Source: Pseudoalteromonas sp. UG3-2 (GTDB lineage Bacteria; Pseudomonadota; Gammaproteobacteria; Enterobacterales; Alteromonadaceae). From it: a DNA stretch of 64,000 nucleotides. Both the position numbers and the translations under genes were made by a program. The stretch is taken from the NCBI RefSeq assembly GCF_037120705.1, contig NZ_JAWLJU010000001.1:496001-560000 (forward strand), given 5' to 3'. Each line of letters starts with the position of its first letter. Position 1 is the first letter of the stretch. The notes under the pieces were generated by a model. The model had not been told where the DNA came from. It saw only the letters and a program-made list of their open reading frames with translations, and ran no database searches. Below, in pieces: positions 52,266-63,360 of the stretch.

Positions 52266-54284
52266 ATGAAACGTATTTTTGCAAGTGCCGCGCTGGCCAG
52301 CCTCTGTGCGGTTGCACAGGCCACGCCGTTAGCGCCTACCGATATATTTAATTTAGAGTACGCCAACCAAATCGATATTAGTAACGACGGCGATAAAGTC
52401 TTCTTCGTACGCAATCGCATGGACATTAAAAGCGATAGAAAAGTCGGCAATATTTGGTCGGTGGATTTAGCCACCAATGCCATGCATCCCGTGACGGATG
52501 GTTTGCATATGGACTACTCGCCGGTGTTGTCACCGAGTAATGACCGCATTGCTTTTATCTCTACTCGCGATGGCAGTAGCCAAATCTATGTAAAATGGCT
52601 TGCCACTGGGGCCGTTGCTAAAATCAGTAACTTAACTCATAGCCCTTCTTCGTTGCATTGGTCTGAAGATGGCAAAAGCCTGTTCTTTAGTCAGTTTGTG
52701 CCCAGCAAACAAGCGCCACCGGTGAGTGTGGCTGGCAAGCCTGAAGGAGCTGAGTGGGCAAAGCCGCCGGTGTTTATCGATGATGTTTATTACCGTGCCG
52801 ATGGTGCTGGTTATACGGAACCGGGGTTTCGCCATATTTTTAAAATCGACGCCAACGGCGGTAATGCTATCCAGCTGACTTCTGGTGACTTCGACCATGG
52901 CGGCAGCTTAAGCTTTGGTGATGACGGTAAAACCCTTTATTTTTCTGCTAACCGCCACCCCGACCACAAGATGCAGCCCACCAACAGCGAAGTCTACAAA
53001 CTCGATTTAGACTCGCTAGAAATTACCGCAGTTACCGACCGAAAAGGCCCAGATCGTAACCCGCAAGTGTCGCCCAACGGTCGCTATTTAGCCTATTTAG
53101 GGCACGACGATAAAAAAACCAATTACGAAAATAATCTGCTGTACGTTAAAGACTTGCGCTCGGGAGAGACGCAAACCTTTGCTACCGACTTAGACCGCAG
53201 TTTAGAGTCGGTCACTTGGGCGGCTAATGGCCGTGGTGTGTACGTAAGTTACGACAGCGAAGGCAAAACCACGCTTGGCTACCAACCCTTGAAGGGCCGT
53301 TTTGAAGTGATCACCGACGAAATTGGCAGCGTCAGCTTTGGCCGCCCTTATTCGGGTGGCGATTATGACATCAGTGACCGCGGCTTAGTTGCTTTCACCT
53401 TGGCAGACACCCAAGCTCCAGCCGACGTAGCGGTAGTGAAGCGAGGCGAGCCTCGGGCTATCACCCAGCTTAATACCGATGCTTTAGGTAATAAAGAATT
53501 AGCCAAGGTTGAAGAAGTGTGGCTGAAATCAAAACACGATGAGCTGCCAATTCAAGGCTGGGTTGCCTACCCTCCTGGCTTTGATAAGTCGAAGAAATAC
53601 CCCTTAGTGCTGGAGATCCATGGTGGTCCGGTGGCCAACTATGGCCCTCACTTTAGTGCCGAAGTGCAGCTATTCGCCGCACAAGGGAACGTGGTACTGT
53701 ACATGAACCCACGTGGTAGCGACTCGTATGGTAAAGAGTTTGCTCAAACCATTCACCATAACTACCCAAGCCACGACTACGACGACCTAATGACCGGCGT
53801 AGATCACCTCATCAGCGAAGGCTTTATTGATAAAGATCGTTTATTTGTAACCGGTGGCTCCGGTGGCGGAGTGCTAACCGCTTGGACTGTAGGGCATACC
53901 GATAGATTTGCCGCAGCTGTGGTAGCAAAACCGGTGATCAACTGGTACAGCTTTGTGCTTACCGCTGATTTTTATCCGTTCTTTGCGGATTACTGGTTCC
54001 CAGGTAAGCCATGGGAGCACATGGAACATTATATGAAGCGCTCGCCTATCAGCTATGTTGGTAACGTCACCACACCGACTATGCTGCTCACCGGTGAAGC
54101 CGACTATCGCACGCCCATCTCAGAAACCGAGCAGTACTATCAAGCGCTGAAGTTACAAGGCGTAGACACGGCCATGGTGCGTATTCCCGATGCCTCGCAC
54201 GGGATCACCCGTAGACCATCGAACCTGTTGAACAAGGTAGCTTACATTCAGTGGTGGTTTGATAAGCACGATCCTAAAAAGTAA
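52266..54284 (+). CDS. Exported S9-family (acylaminoacyl/DPP-IV-like) peptidase
   Basis: This secreted serine peptidase has 672 residues and a signal peptide ending near VAQA. A beta-propeller N-terminal part (PD40 strands such as LSPSNDRIAF, ISTRDG, VSPNGRYLAY) is followed by an alpha/beta-hydrolase domain from about residue 410. The catalytic Ser is in GGSGGG near residue 532, Asp in TGEADYRTP and His in DASHGI. Such enzymes trim oligopeptides in the periplasm. AAGGAAG precedes the start. A strong terminator follows at 54303. Confidence 0.92.
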   Translation: MKRIFASAALASLCAVAQATPLAPTDIFNLEYANQIDISNDGDKVFFVRNRMDIKSDRKVGNIWSVDLATNAMHPVTDGLHMDYSPVLSPSNDRIAFISTRDGSSQIYVKWLATGAVAKISNLTHSPSSLHWSEDGKSLFFSQFVPSKQAPPVSVAGKPEGAEWAKPPVFIDDVYYRADGAGYTEPGFRHIFKIDANGGNAIQLTSGDFDHGGSLSFGDDGKTLYFSANRHPDHKMQPTNSEVYKLDLDSLEITAVTDRKGPDRNPQVSPNGRYLAYLGHDDKKTNYENNLLYVKDLRSGETQTFATDLDRSLESVTWAANGRGVYVSYDSEGKTTLGYQPLKGRFEVITDEIGSVSFGRPYSGGDYDISDRGLVAFTLADTQAPADVAVVKRGEPRAITQLNTDALGNKELAKVEEVWLKSKHDELPIQGWVAYPPGFDKSKKYPLVLEIHGGPVANYGPHFSAEVQLFAAQGNVVLYMNPRGSDSYGKEFAQTIHHNYPSHDYDDLMTGVDHLISEGFIDKDRLFVTGGSGGGVLTAWTVGHTDRFAAAVVAKPVINWYSFVLTADFYPFFADYWFPGKPWEHMEHYMKRSPISYVGNVTTPTMLLTGEADYRTPISETEQYYQALKLQGVDTAMVRIPDASHGITRRPSNLLNKVAYIQWWFDKHDPKK

Positions 54285-54302
54285 TTCACTTACCAACCAA
54301 TT

Positions 54303-54340
54303 GGGCTGACAGCCTTATTTTGTTAGCCCTTTTTCTTTTA
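54303..54340 (+). terminator. Terminator after the S9 peptidase gene
   Basis: The nine-base stem GGGCTGACA/TGTTAGCCC (one G-T pair) is followed by TTTTTCTTTT. Confidence 0.85.
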
Positions 54341-54524
54341 CGAGCACTCCTTTATTCTCACCGCGTTTTTCAAACTCAGCTATAGCGCCTGGTTGTTATT
54401 GGAAAACCAAACAGCTATACCCATACGCTTATTTTAATTGATTAAACCTCTCTCATTTATTTTTTCGAATACTGCAATTCGTTTTTCTTGATGTTAAGCC
54501 TCGGCGTTGTGAACTACATTTTAA

Positions 54525-56786
<2,262 letters not shown>

Positions 56787-56796
56787 GCCAACAACG

Positions 56797-56824
56797 GTGG
56801 GGCGCAAGCCCCACTCTTCTTTCA
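56797..56824 (+). terminator. katG terminator
   Basis: The perfect seven-base stem GTGGGGC/GCCCCAC with a GCAA tetraloop is followed by TCTTCTTTC. It lies directly against the stop codon of the convergent peroxiredoxin gene. Confidence 0.75.
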
Positions 56825-57298
56825 TTAAAGCGCAGCTAAAATGGCTTCCGCTTTGCTCACTTCAAACTGTTTCGGCTCCTCAACGTGTAATTGAGTAACC
56901 ACACCGTTTTCAATGACCATGGCATAACGCTGCGAGCGCACACCGCCAAAGCTACCTGTGTCCATGTCTAACCCTAGTGCTTTAGTAAAGCTGGCGTCGC
57001 CATCTCCTAACATCATGATGTCATCGGCATTGTGGGCTTCACCCCAGGCTTTCATTACAAAGCCATCATTTACCGCGACGCAGGCAATGGTATCAACTCC
57101 TTTTGCCTTGATTTTATCGCCATTAACAACAAAGCCTGGCAAATGTGACGCTGAGCAGGTTGGCGTAAACGCACCTGGTACTGCAAACAGCACCACTTTT
57201 TTATCCGCAAACAGTTCATTCACTTGGTGAGTTTGCATGCCGTCGGCGGTTAATTCACTGAGCTCTGCCGCGGGCAGTGATTGTCCCACTTGTATCAT
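56825..57298 (-). CDS. Peroxiredoxin (Prx5/AhpE-like)
   Basis: This thiol peroxidase has 157 residues. The peroxidatic Cys48 is in the conserved AVPGAFTPTCSASHLPGF segment, and the size and the VNDGFVMKAWGE stretch fit the Prx5 group (atypical or monothiol). It reduces H2O2 or organic peroxides in the cytoplasm and pairs naturally with the adjacent convergent katG. No nearby thioredoxin or glutaredoxin gene indicates the reductant. Confidence 0.92.
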   Translation of the reverse strand: MIQVGQSLPAAELSELTADGMQTHQVNELFADKKVVLFAVPGAFTPTCSASHLPGFVVNGDKIKAKGVDTIACVAVNDGFVMKAWGEAHNADDIMMLGDGDASFTKALGLDMDTGSFGGVRSQRYAMVIENGVVTQLHVEEPKQFEVSKAEAILAAL

Positions 57299-57396
57299 AG
57301 CTTAATCCTTATGGTTAAATGTATTGTTACTCTAGACCATATGGAGGCGATTGCCGTATTTTTAAATCTTCGGGGCAATATCTATTTGCTATTAAA

Positions 57397-57421
57397 GTAA
57401 AAAAGCCCCCTTTAATGGGGC
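57397..57421 (-). terminator. Terminator after the beta-propeller gene
   Basis: On the minus strand GCCCC-ATTAAAG-GGGGC is followed by TTTTTT. It lies about 105 bases downstream of the stop at 57527. Confidence 0.7.
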
Positions 57422-57526
57422 CAAAGTCACTGCCTTGCTGTATTCGGCTCAGTTAAAGTAAACTTTATGCTGAACGAGTAAGCCGCGCTACAGTTCGCCA
57501 CTTACCAGCAAAGTAGTGCACTGCAA

Positions 57527-59503
57527 CTAAAACGGGCCGCGGTTGTTACTCGGCGAGTGCCATAAACTTTGCCAAACATAATTACCGTGGATATAAAATA
57601 ATTGTTCTGCGTTAATCAGCCCCCTATCCGCTTCAGAAAAACCCAAAGGCAAATCACTGTGTATTGGCGCTGAAAGCTGCGCTTCACTGCGACCCATATA
57701 CTCTAAGCTTGGTTTTTCTTGCAAAGAAATAGTAAATGCAGCCAGGCTATTTTCGTTATACCACTGCTGCACAGCCCCCTCAGACTCCGCCACCTGCCAC
57801 GACACCAATGGCAAGGAAAAACGCACTTGAGTTTGCTCAGTCACCATTGCCAGCGCACGATAGTCGTATTCCAGCGGCGTAAACTGCTCAGTAAAGTAGT
57901 GTGCACCAAGTAGCAATGGGGCAGTTGGGTCACTGACATCAAATAAGCTAACTTGAGTGCCTATTCCTTCTGCCGTTTCAGCGCTCACCTGCTGACCCAC
58001 GCCTAATAATAGATTTTCAGCAACAGGATGGAGATAAGTCGAGTACCCGGGAACGTCTAGCTCCCCTATTATTTTGGGGGCTCGTGGGTCACTAAGATCA
58101 ATCACATAAAGGGGAGCGCTTTGCTGAAATGTCACCACATAGGCTCGGTCGTTGACGTAGCGCACCGCATACACCTGCTCTTCCACTTGGCTAGATTCTG
58201 GGTCGACCTTGCCAATGGGCTGCGGATGTTGAGCATTAGGTAGCTGTGCAATAATGGCTAAATTGTTGCCCTCGGCTTGCAATAGATGTAACTGATGTAG
58301 ATTCCCAATCTCAGCATCATCACGGCTAGTGAGCACTCTAAGTACCCCGTCACGTTCATCAAAGCGCGTTGCCGCCATGGCATCACTGGCACGTGCTAAG
58401 ACTCCTGGTACTTGACCCGTTGCTTGATAACTCGCCCCCTGCTCTGTTAACGTAAACTTATGCAGTACTATGCCTTTAGGGTCCCAAAGCGAAGTGTTGC
58501 CCTGATCCGACTTACTAGGTGTAAAGAAATAACTGTATAAGTACAATGCCGAAGGGGACATATAAAAGCCATCACTGCGAGCACTGACACAGGCTGTGGT
58601 TATATCCGTAGGGTTTTCAACATCAACACTGGTGATGGTTGTTAGGCCATGGTAGCCATCATTTTCCGTGGCATCCGCAGGGATATAACAGTTTTCACTG
58701 GTCACCAGTGGCTGACTGGTTTGCTCGGTTAGGTTAGTAAGCCTAGGGAGCATTGCTGGCAGCTCAGTGGCCTGCAAACGCGCATAACTTTGCTCTTTAT
58801 CATTGGCGATAAAATCACTGTAAGTTAGGTCATGCTTAGCGATAATATAGAGCTTATTGCCCACTAAACGACTTCCCAATAAGGTGCCGTCCATTGCAAA
58901 ACGTTGCCCTACTTGGGCTTGCGCAGGCAATGAAACATCACTGAATGTTAGCTCAATGTGGCCTGGCGAGTTTGCCTCTGAAGTCACACCACTTTGGTTA
59001 AACTGCTCAGCGAAGTGAGGGTTACTGCCCATCATCACACTCACTAGGGTCTGCTTATGTAAGTATAAGTGTTGGCTGGTAAACTCACGCGGTGAAAGCG
59101 TTAGCTCATTCACTTGCGTCGCTTGTGGTTGTTGTAAATCCATGATCCGAACAAAGGTTTTACTTGCCTCGCGGTTATAAGCCGTTTGCGTACTTCCGGC
59201 AATAAACAAATAACGGCCAGCAAACTTAATACGGTCACCCTCAGCAACGCCAGCCACCAGCTGATTGCTGGTTGAATAAGGAGAGGCCGGCGGATGCGCT
59301 GTGCTTTGTTGCAACCGCGCCAGAAAAATACCATTTTTAATAAAACGTTCGAATTGTGCGTGGCTGGCCCGCTGTAAAGGGGCTTTACTGTTGCTGAAGG
59401 CCTTTAATGGCGGCACGCTTAGTGCTTCTGTGTCACTGCTGGTGTCACCGCAGGCACTCAAACCTAAAAGCAAAATTAAGCTTAATACCTTCGTGTACTT
59501 CAT
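57527..59503 (-). CDS. Beta-propeller domain lipoprotein (PF09826-like)
   Basis: This exported lipoprotein of 658 residues has an LSAC lipobox near residues 15-18. The remainder is a family of secreted proteins with a C-terminal beta-propeller (RIKFAGRYLFIAGS, IDLSDPRAPKIIGELDVPGYSTYLHP, SLFDVSDPTAPLLLG, FTISLQEKPSLEYMG). Such proteins are widespread and uncharacterised; they may be surface binding scaffolds. It is divergent from mipA across a 187-base gap that likely contains both promoters. It has its own downstream terminator. Confidence 0.85.
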   Translation of the reverse strand: MKYTKVLSLILLLGLSACGDTSSDTEALSVPPLKAFSNSKAPLQRASHAQFERFIKNGIFLARLQQSTAHPPASPYSTSNQLVAGVAEGDRIKFAGRYLFIAGSTQTAYNREASKTFVRIMDLQQPQATQVNELTLSPREFTSQHLYLHKQTLVSVMMGSNPHFAEQFNQSGVTSEANSPGHIELTFSDVSLPAQAQVGQRFAMDGTLLGSRLVGNKLYIIAKHDLTYSDFIANDKEQSYARLQATELPAMLPRLTNLTEQTSQPLVTSENCYIPADATENDGYHGLTTITSVDVENPTDITTACVSARSDGFYMSPSALYLYSYFFTPSKSDQGNTSLWDPKGIVLHKFTLTEQGASYQATGQVPGVLARASDAMAATRFDERDGVLRVLTSRDDAEIGNLHQLHLLQAEGNNLAIIAQLPNAQHPQPIGKVDPESSQVEEQVYAVRYVNDRAYVVTFQQSAPLYVIDLSDPRAPKIIGELDVPGYSTYLHPVAENLLLGVGQQVSAETAEGIGTQVSLFDVSDPTAPLLLGAHYFTEQFTPLEYDYRALAMVTEQTQVRFSLPLVSWQVAESEGAVQQWYNENSLAAFTISLQEKPSLEYMGRSEAQLSAPIHSDLPLGFSEADRGLINAEQLFYIHGNYVWQSLWHSPSNNRGPF

Positions 59504-59690
59504 GCTTGAAACCTTGATTCATTGCCGTGCTACCAAGCCTAGCCATCTGGCACTAAAATTCTGTTATTATGACGCCTAGTTTTGTTATTTATTGTTACCC
59601 TTAGTGGTGTTTTACCCCAGTGCTGGTACATTAACTGCAGAATTCTTAATCGGCGTTCATAAGCATGCTATATCTTTATGGAGTTAGAGG

Positions 59691-60560
59691 TTGAAAAAAT
59701 TTCTTGGTGCCTTGGCGCTGCTACTTGCCCCCCCCTCATTGGCTAACTCATCAGACTGTGATGCTGAGCAACAGCAATGTGTTGCTGTTGGCCAATGGCA
59801 AGTTGGTGTGGCAGTAGGTGCAGGCTTTATTTCAAACCCATTGCATCAAGGTGAAAACATTCCTTTGGTTGTGGTGCCTTATTTAAGCTACTACGGTGAG
59901 CAGTTATTTTTTGATAATGGCACGCTGGGCTACACATTAGTGAATAAGCCGCGCTTTGATTTTAGCTTAATCACCACCTTTAACGCCGAACAAGCTTACT
60001 TTGAAAAGTTTCACCCGAATAATATCTTCTTGCCAAAAACCTTTTTAGACTCCAGCGCCCAACTGCCTGGTGGAGAATCTACCGTTATGGCCAATGCCAT
60101 TTCATTGCAGCAAATAGCTAAGCGCAAATGGGCCGCGGATGGCGGCGTATTAATGCACTGGTTGCTCAGCGATCAGGTAAAAGTGTCGGCCAGTTGGCTC
60201 AGAGATATTACCAACACCTATCAAGGCCACTTGGCAGAGGCCGCGATCAGCTACCGCTTTGCTTTATCTGGCAAAGCAAGCGCTGCAGTTAAAGCGGGTG
60301 TGCAATGGAAAAGCCAAGCATTGATTGACTACTATTATGGCATCGACGGCAAAGACACCGGCAACGCTAGCTTCTGGTATAACGGCAAAGCAAGCCTACA
60401 ACCTTACCTCAGTTTTGCTTACTCCTATGCCCTTTCAGAGCAGTGGCAATTTAAGTTCAACGCCAAATACAAACGCTTAGACAGCGCCATGACCAACAGC
60501 CCCCTAGTGACTGATGATTATACCGCCACGGTATTTGTCGGGGGCAAGTATGAATTTTAA
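59691..60560 (+). CDS. MipA/OmpV-family outer-membrane protein
   Basis: The 289-residue protein has a signal peptide (MKKFLGALALLLAPPSLA) and a MipA/OmpV beta-barrel (VAVGAGFISNPLHQGENIPLVVVPYLSYYGEQLFF at the start; TATVFVGGKYEF at the end, with terminal Phe). It uses a TTG start at 59691, supported by GGAG-TTAGAGG upstream and by the signal peptide. MipA proteins bind murein-modifying enzymes or influence envelope stress and drug uptake. It overlaps the DUF3019 gene by 11 bases, and the same transcript probably continues into a two-component system. Confidence 0.88.
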   Translation: MKKFLGALALLLAPPSLANSSDCDAEQQQCVAVGQWQVGVAVGAGFISNPLHQGENIPLVVVPYLSYYGEQLFFDNGTLGYTLVNKPRFDFSLITTFNAEQAYFEKFHPNNIFLPKTFLDSSAQLPGGESTVMANAISLQQIAKRKWAADGGVLMHWLLSDQVKVSASWLRDITNTYQGHLAEAAISYRFALSGKASAAVKAGVQWKSQALIDYYYGIDGKDTGNASFWYNGKASLQPYLSFAYSYALSEQWQFKFNAKYKRLDSAMTNSPLVTDDYTATVFVGGKYEF

Positions 60561-60936
60561 CTCTGCATTGTTGTGCGTGTGCTGTATAGCCCCTTTACAG
60601 GCGATGGCAGAGCAAAGTAGCGCTATACGTTTTGCTATTAAGCCCATCACCTGCATGGTAAAGCAGGCTGGGCAAGCGTGTGAAATGACCGCTAAAATCG
60701 CGTGGCAAAGCGATAAAAAGGAAGATTTGTGCTTGTATCAACAGCAGTTGCAATTGGCTTGTTGGCAACAAACGCAAAAAGTCAGCACCAACAAAGCCAT
60801 AAAACTTGAAAAAACCATGCGATTCACATTAAAAAATAGTGAGCAACAAGTAGTTGCCGAGCAGCTCATTGAAGTTCACAGCAGCGCCAACCAAAAGTAT
60901 CGTCGTAAACTGAAAAGTGATTGGAGTGTATTTTAA
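60550..60936 (+). CDS. DUF3019 exported protein
   Basis: This 128-residue protein starts at the ATG at 60550, inside the last codons of mipA. It has a signal peptide (cleavage near AMA) and the DUF3019 pattern: RFAIKPITCMVKQAGQACEMTAKIAWQS, CLYQQQLQLACWQ with four cysteines likely to form disulfides, and a final YRRKLKSDWSVF. Its function is unknown. It is sandwiched between the mipA and response regulator genes with overlapping ends, so the four genes form one operon. Confidence 0.85.
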   Translation: MNFNSALLCVCCIAPLQAMAEQSSAIRFAIKPITCMVKQAGQACEMTAKIAWQSDKKEDLCLYQQQLQLACWQQTQKVSTNKAIKLEKTMRFTLKNSEQQVVAEQLIEVHSSANQKYRRKLKSDWSVF

Positions 60937-61625
60937 TGGCCAAAGTATTACTGGTTGAAGATGATGTTAAGTTAGCCGAGCTAACGGCTAAATTTTTACG
61001 CCATAACGACTTTGAGGTGGTCACTCTGCATCACGGCGTTAACGCCATAAAAGCCATCGAAGCGGAAAAACCCGATCTTTTAATACTGGATATTATGTTA
61101 CCTGGGTTAGATGGCTACTCCATCTGCAAAGCGGTACGGCAAGAGTTTACTGGGCCAATTTTATTTTTAACCGCCAAAGACAGTGACTTTGACCACGTAA
61201 AAGGGCTTGAGATTGGCGCCGATGACTACATTATTAAGCCGGTCGAACCTTATGTCTTGCTTGCTCGCCTTAATGCGTTATTACGCCGCACCACAGTGCA
61301 ACCAAGCAATACCGAGTCAATCGTGTTAGGCGAGCTGCACATTGATAAATCGGACCGCAAAGTTTTTTTAGCGGATAAAGAGATTGAGCTCACCAGTTAT
61401 GAGTTTGATTTATTGAAAACCCTCGCCAGTCACGCAGGGGAAACCTTGAGCCGCGATTACATCTACAAGCATGTGGTTGGACGTGAGTATGATGGCTTAG
61501 ACCGCAGTGTCGATGTGCGCATAAGTCGCTTACGGAAAAAGTTAGGCGACAATTTAGAGCAACCTTCGCGTTTAATCACCGTGTGGGGCAAAGGCTACCT
61601 CTGCTCTAAGTCAGCATGGGGCTAA
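60936..61625 (+). CDS. OmpR-family response regulator (RstA-like)
   Basis: This response regulator has 229 residues from the ATG at 60936 (overlapping the DUF3019 stop as TAATG). The receiver domain has the phospho-Asp52 in LLILDIMLPG with acidic pair EDD at 8-10 and Lys in YIIKP. The C-terminal winged helix shows DRKVFLADKEIELTSYEFDLLKTLA and DVRISRLRKKLGD. It should be phosphorylated by the kinase immediately downstream and probably controls this operon. Confidence 0.92.
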   Translation: MAKVLLVEDDVKLAELTAKFLRHNDFEVVTLHHGVNAIKAIEAEKPDLLILDIMLPGLDGYSICKAVRQEFTGPILFLTAKDSDFDHVKGLEIGADDYIIKPVEPYVLLARLNALLRRTTVQPSNTESIVLGELHIDKSDRKVFLADKEIELTSYEFDLLKTLASHAGETLSRDYIYKHVVGREYDGLDRSVDVRISRLRKKLGDNLEQPSRLITVWGKGYLCSKSAWG

Positions 61626-61632
61626 ATCAGTT

Positions 61633-62868
61633 GTGTTAAAACTTCTGCTGAGCCTGTATTTGGCGGTCTTCGCTAGTATTGTTGTCATTAACCAAATCAA
61701 CGAACTTATTTGGCAGCAGTGGGCCGTGTCAGAACCGGACGAGCTGAGACACGCACAATCCGTAGCCCAAACTTTGCAAACCAGTATCAACGCAAGCTCG
61801 TTGCCAGCTGAGTCGCAAAACCTCAAAGTGTTGCACATCGACGACGTGGCTTGGCTGCCCGAGCAAGCCTCATTATTACGCCAAGGAAAAGTACTGACCA
61901 GTTACAATAGCCAAGGTGATGCCTTACTCACCCTGGCGGTAGCAAACTCAGACAAGCTCATACAACTTGGCCCCTTCGCCCCAGCCACCAGCGCTGCGGA
62001 CAAACGTTGGGCGCTGAAACTGCTTTCTTACGCAATTCTGGCGTTTTTATTGATGTTATGGATACGACCACTGTGGGTAGACTTGCTGCAATTAAAACAC
62101 ATTACCGCCAGCCTCACCCAAGGGCAGTTACCCAGCACAACTCGGCGCTCACGATTTTCAGCCATTGCTACCTTGACCGAGCAAATTCGTGCTCTTGCGG
62201 CGCAAGTAGCGAGGCTAATAGAGAATCAAAAGTTATTGGTTAATGCCGTCTCCCATGATCTGCGTACGCCCCTAGCAAGGCTTAAGTTTGCCCTCGCCAT
62301 GCTGCCTAAGGAGAGCCAACAGCAAGCTCAAGCCATGGCCGAAGACGTTACCGAGATGGAGCAGTTAATCGCCGAAATGCTGGCTTACGCGCGACTGGAG
62401 TTCGAGCTTGAGGACTTAACCATGAGCGACATCGACCTCAACGAGGTGGTAGCGCAGCAAGTCAGCAAACTCGGTAAATTAACCGAGAAAACCATTCACT
62501 TTCAGGCTGGCAGCAACGCAATTAATGTCACTGGCAATAATCATTACCTCAGTCGTGCCTTGCAGAACCTGATCCAGAATGCCGATAAATACGGTCACAG
62601 CCAAATTTCAGTGTCGCTGCAATACAACAATGAACAAGCCAGTATTATTGTTGAAGACGATGGTAATGGCATTGCCAAAGAGCAATGGCAAAGCATTTTT
62701 GTGCCTTTCTCGCGGTTAGACGAAAGCCGCAGTAAAAACAGCGGCGGCTACGGCCTGGGGCTGGCTATAGTCCGCAAAATTGCCCAATGGCATCACGGTG
62801 AATGTGAGGTTGGCGAGGCCAGTTTAGGCGGCGCCAAGTTTACTTTAACCCTGCCGTTAAAGCGTTAG
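61633..62868 (+). CDS. Sensor histidine kinase (RstB-like)
   Basis: This membrane histidine kinase has 411 residues. Two membrane helices flank a roughly 110-residue periplasmic sensor (helices near residues 2-20 and 131-145). A HAMP region follows, then HisKA with His208 in AVSHDLRTPLARL, and an HATPase domain (LQNLIQNADKYG, IVEDDGNGI, GGYGLGLAIVRKIAQWHHG). It starts at a GTG seven bases after the regulator stop. The periplasmic sensor is small and shows no recognisable binding fold. Being operonic with MipA and DUF3019, it probably monitors envelope state. Confidence 0.92.
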   Translation: MLKLLLSLYLAVFASIVVINQINELIWQQWAVSEPDELRHAQSVAQTLQTSINASSLPAESQNLKVLHIDDVAWLPEQASLLRQGKVLTSYNSQGDALLTLAVANSDKLIQLGPFAPATSAADKRWALKLLSYAILAFLLMLWIRPLWVDLLQLKHITASLTQGQLPSTTRRSRFSAIATLTEQIRALAAQVARLIENQKLLVNAVSHDLRTPLARLKFALAMLPKESQQQAQAMAEDVTEMEQLIAEMLAYARLEFELEDLTMSDIDLNEVVAQQVSKLGKLTEKTIHFQAGSNAINVTGNNHYLSRALQNLIQNADKYGHSQISVSLQYNNEQASIIVEDDGNGIAKEQWQSIFVPFSRLDESRSKNSGGYGLGLAIVRKIAQWHHGECEVGEASLGGAKFTLTLPLKR

Positions 62869-62879
62869 TGAGTAGTAAA

Positions 62880-63293
62880 TTAAAGCTTCACTGAGCCACG
62901 CAATGCCTTGGTTTGCCCACGCTTGGTTTTTTGATTAAGCCGCTTGCGCTGGGCACTTTTACTGGGCTTGGTGGGGCGACGCTTTTTTTCCACTTTGGTC
63001 GCTTGTTGAATAAGTGCTTGCAAGCGCTTCAGGGCGTCTTCGCGGTTTAGCTCTTGAGTACGATGGTTTTGCGCCTTGATCACCACAACCCCTTCTTTGG
63101 TGATGCGCGAATCGTTCAGTTCAAGGAGCTTATCTTTATAAAAGGCAGGTAAAGTTGAGCGCTTGATATCAAAACGCAAATGTATCGCACTGGCTACCTT
63201 ATTGACATTTTGCCCTCCGGCGCCTTGGGCGCGGATCGCCGATAAGTCAATTTCCCACTCTGCCAATGTTACGTTATTTGAAATTTTTAGCAT
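62880..63293 (-). CDS. arfB: Alternative ribosome-rescue factor ArfB (YaeJ)
   Basis: ArfB (137 residues) releases peptides from ribosomes stalled without a stop codon. The GGQ catalytic motif is at residues 26-28 (RAQGAGGQNVNKVASAIHLRFD), and the basic C-terminal tail that probes the mRNA channel is present (KKRRPTKPSKSAQRKRLNQK). It is convergent with the RstB-like kinase, with only 11 bases between stop codons. Confidence 0.95.
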   Translation of the reverse strand: MLKISNNVTLAEWEIDLSAIRAQGAGGQNVNKVASAIHLRFDIKRSTLPAFYKDKLLELNDSRITKEGVVVIKAQNHRTQELNREDALKRLQALIQQATKVEKKRRPTKPSKSAQRKRLNQKTKRGQTKALRGSVKL

Positions 63294-63303
63294 ACTTCCC
63301 CCA

Positions 63304-63340
63304 TTGGTGTGATTTTACCATAGCAGCAAAATCACACCAA
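63304..63340. repeat. 13-bp perfect hairpin between arfB and the FtsX gene
   Basis: TTGGTGTGATTTT and AAAATCACACCAA are perfect inverted repeats separated by an eleven-base loop. It lies downstream of the partial permease and just upstream of arfB. No T-run follows in either direction, so it may be an mRNA-stabilising hairpin, a factor-assisted terminator, or an operator for arfB. Confidence 0.6.
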
Positions 63341-63360
63341 ATGAGGGCCGCGAAGTGTTA

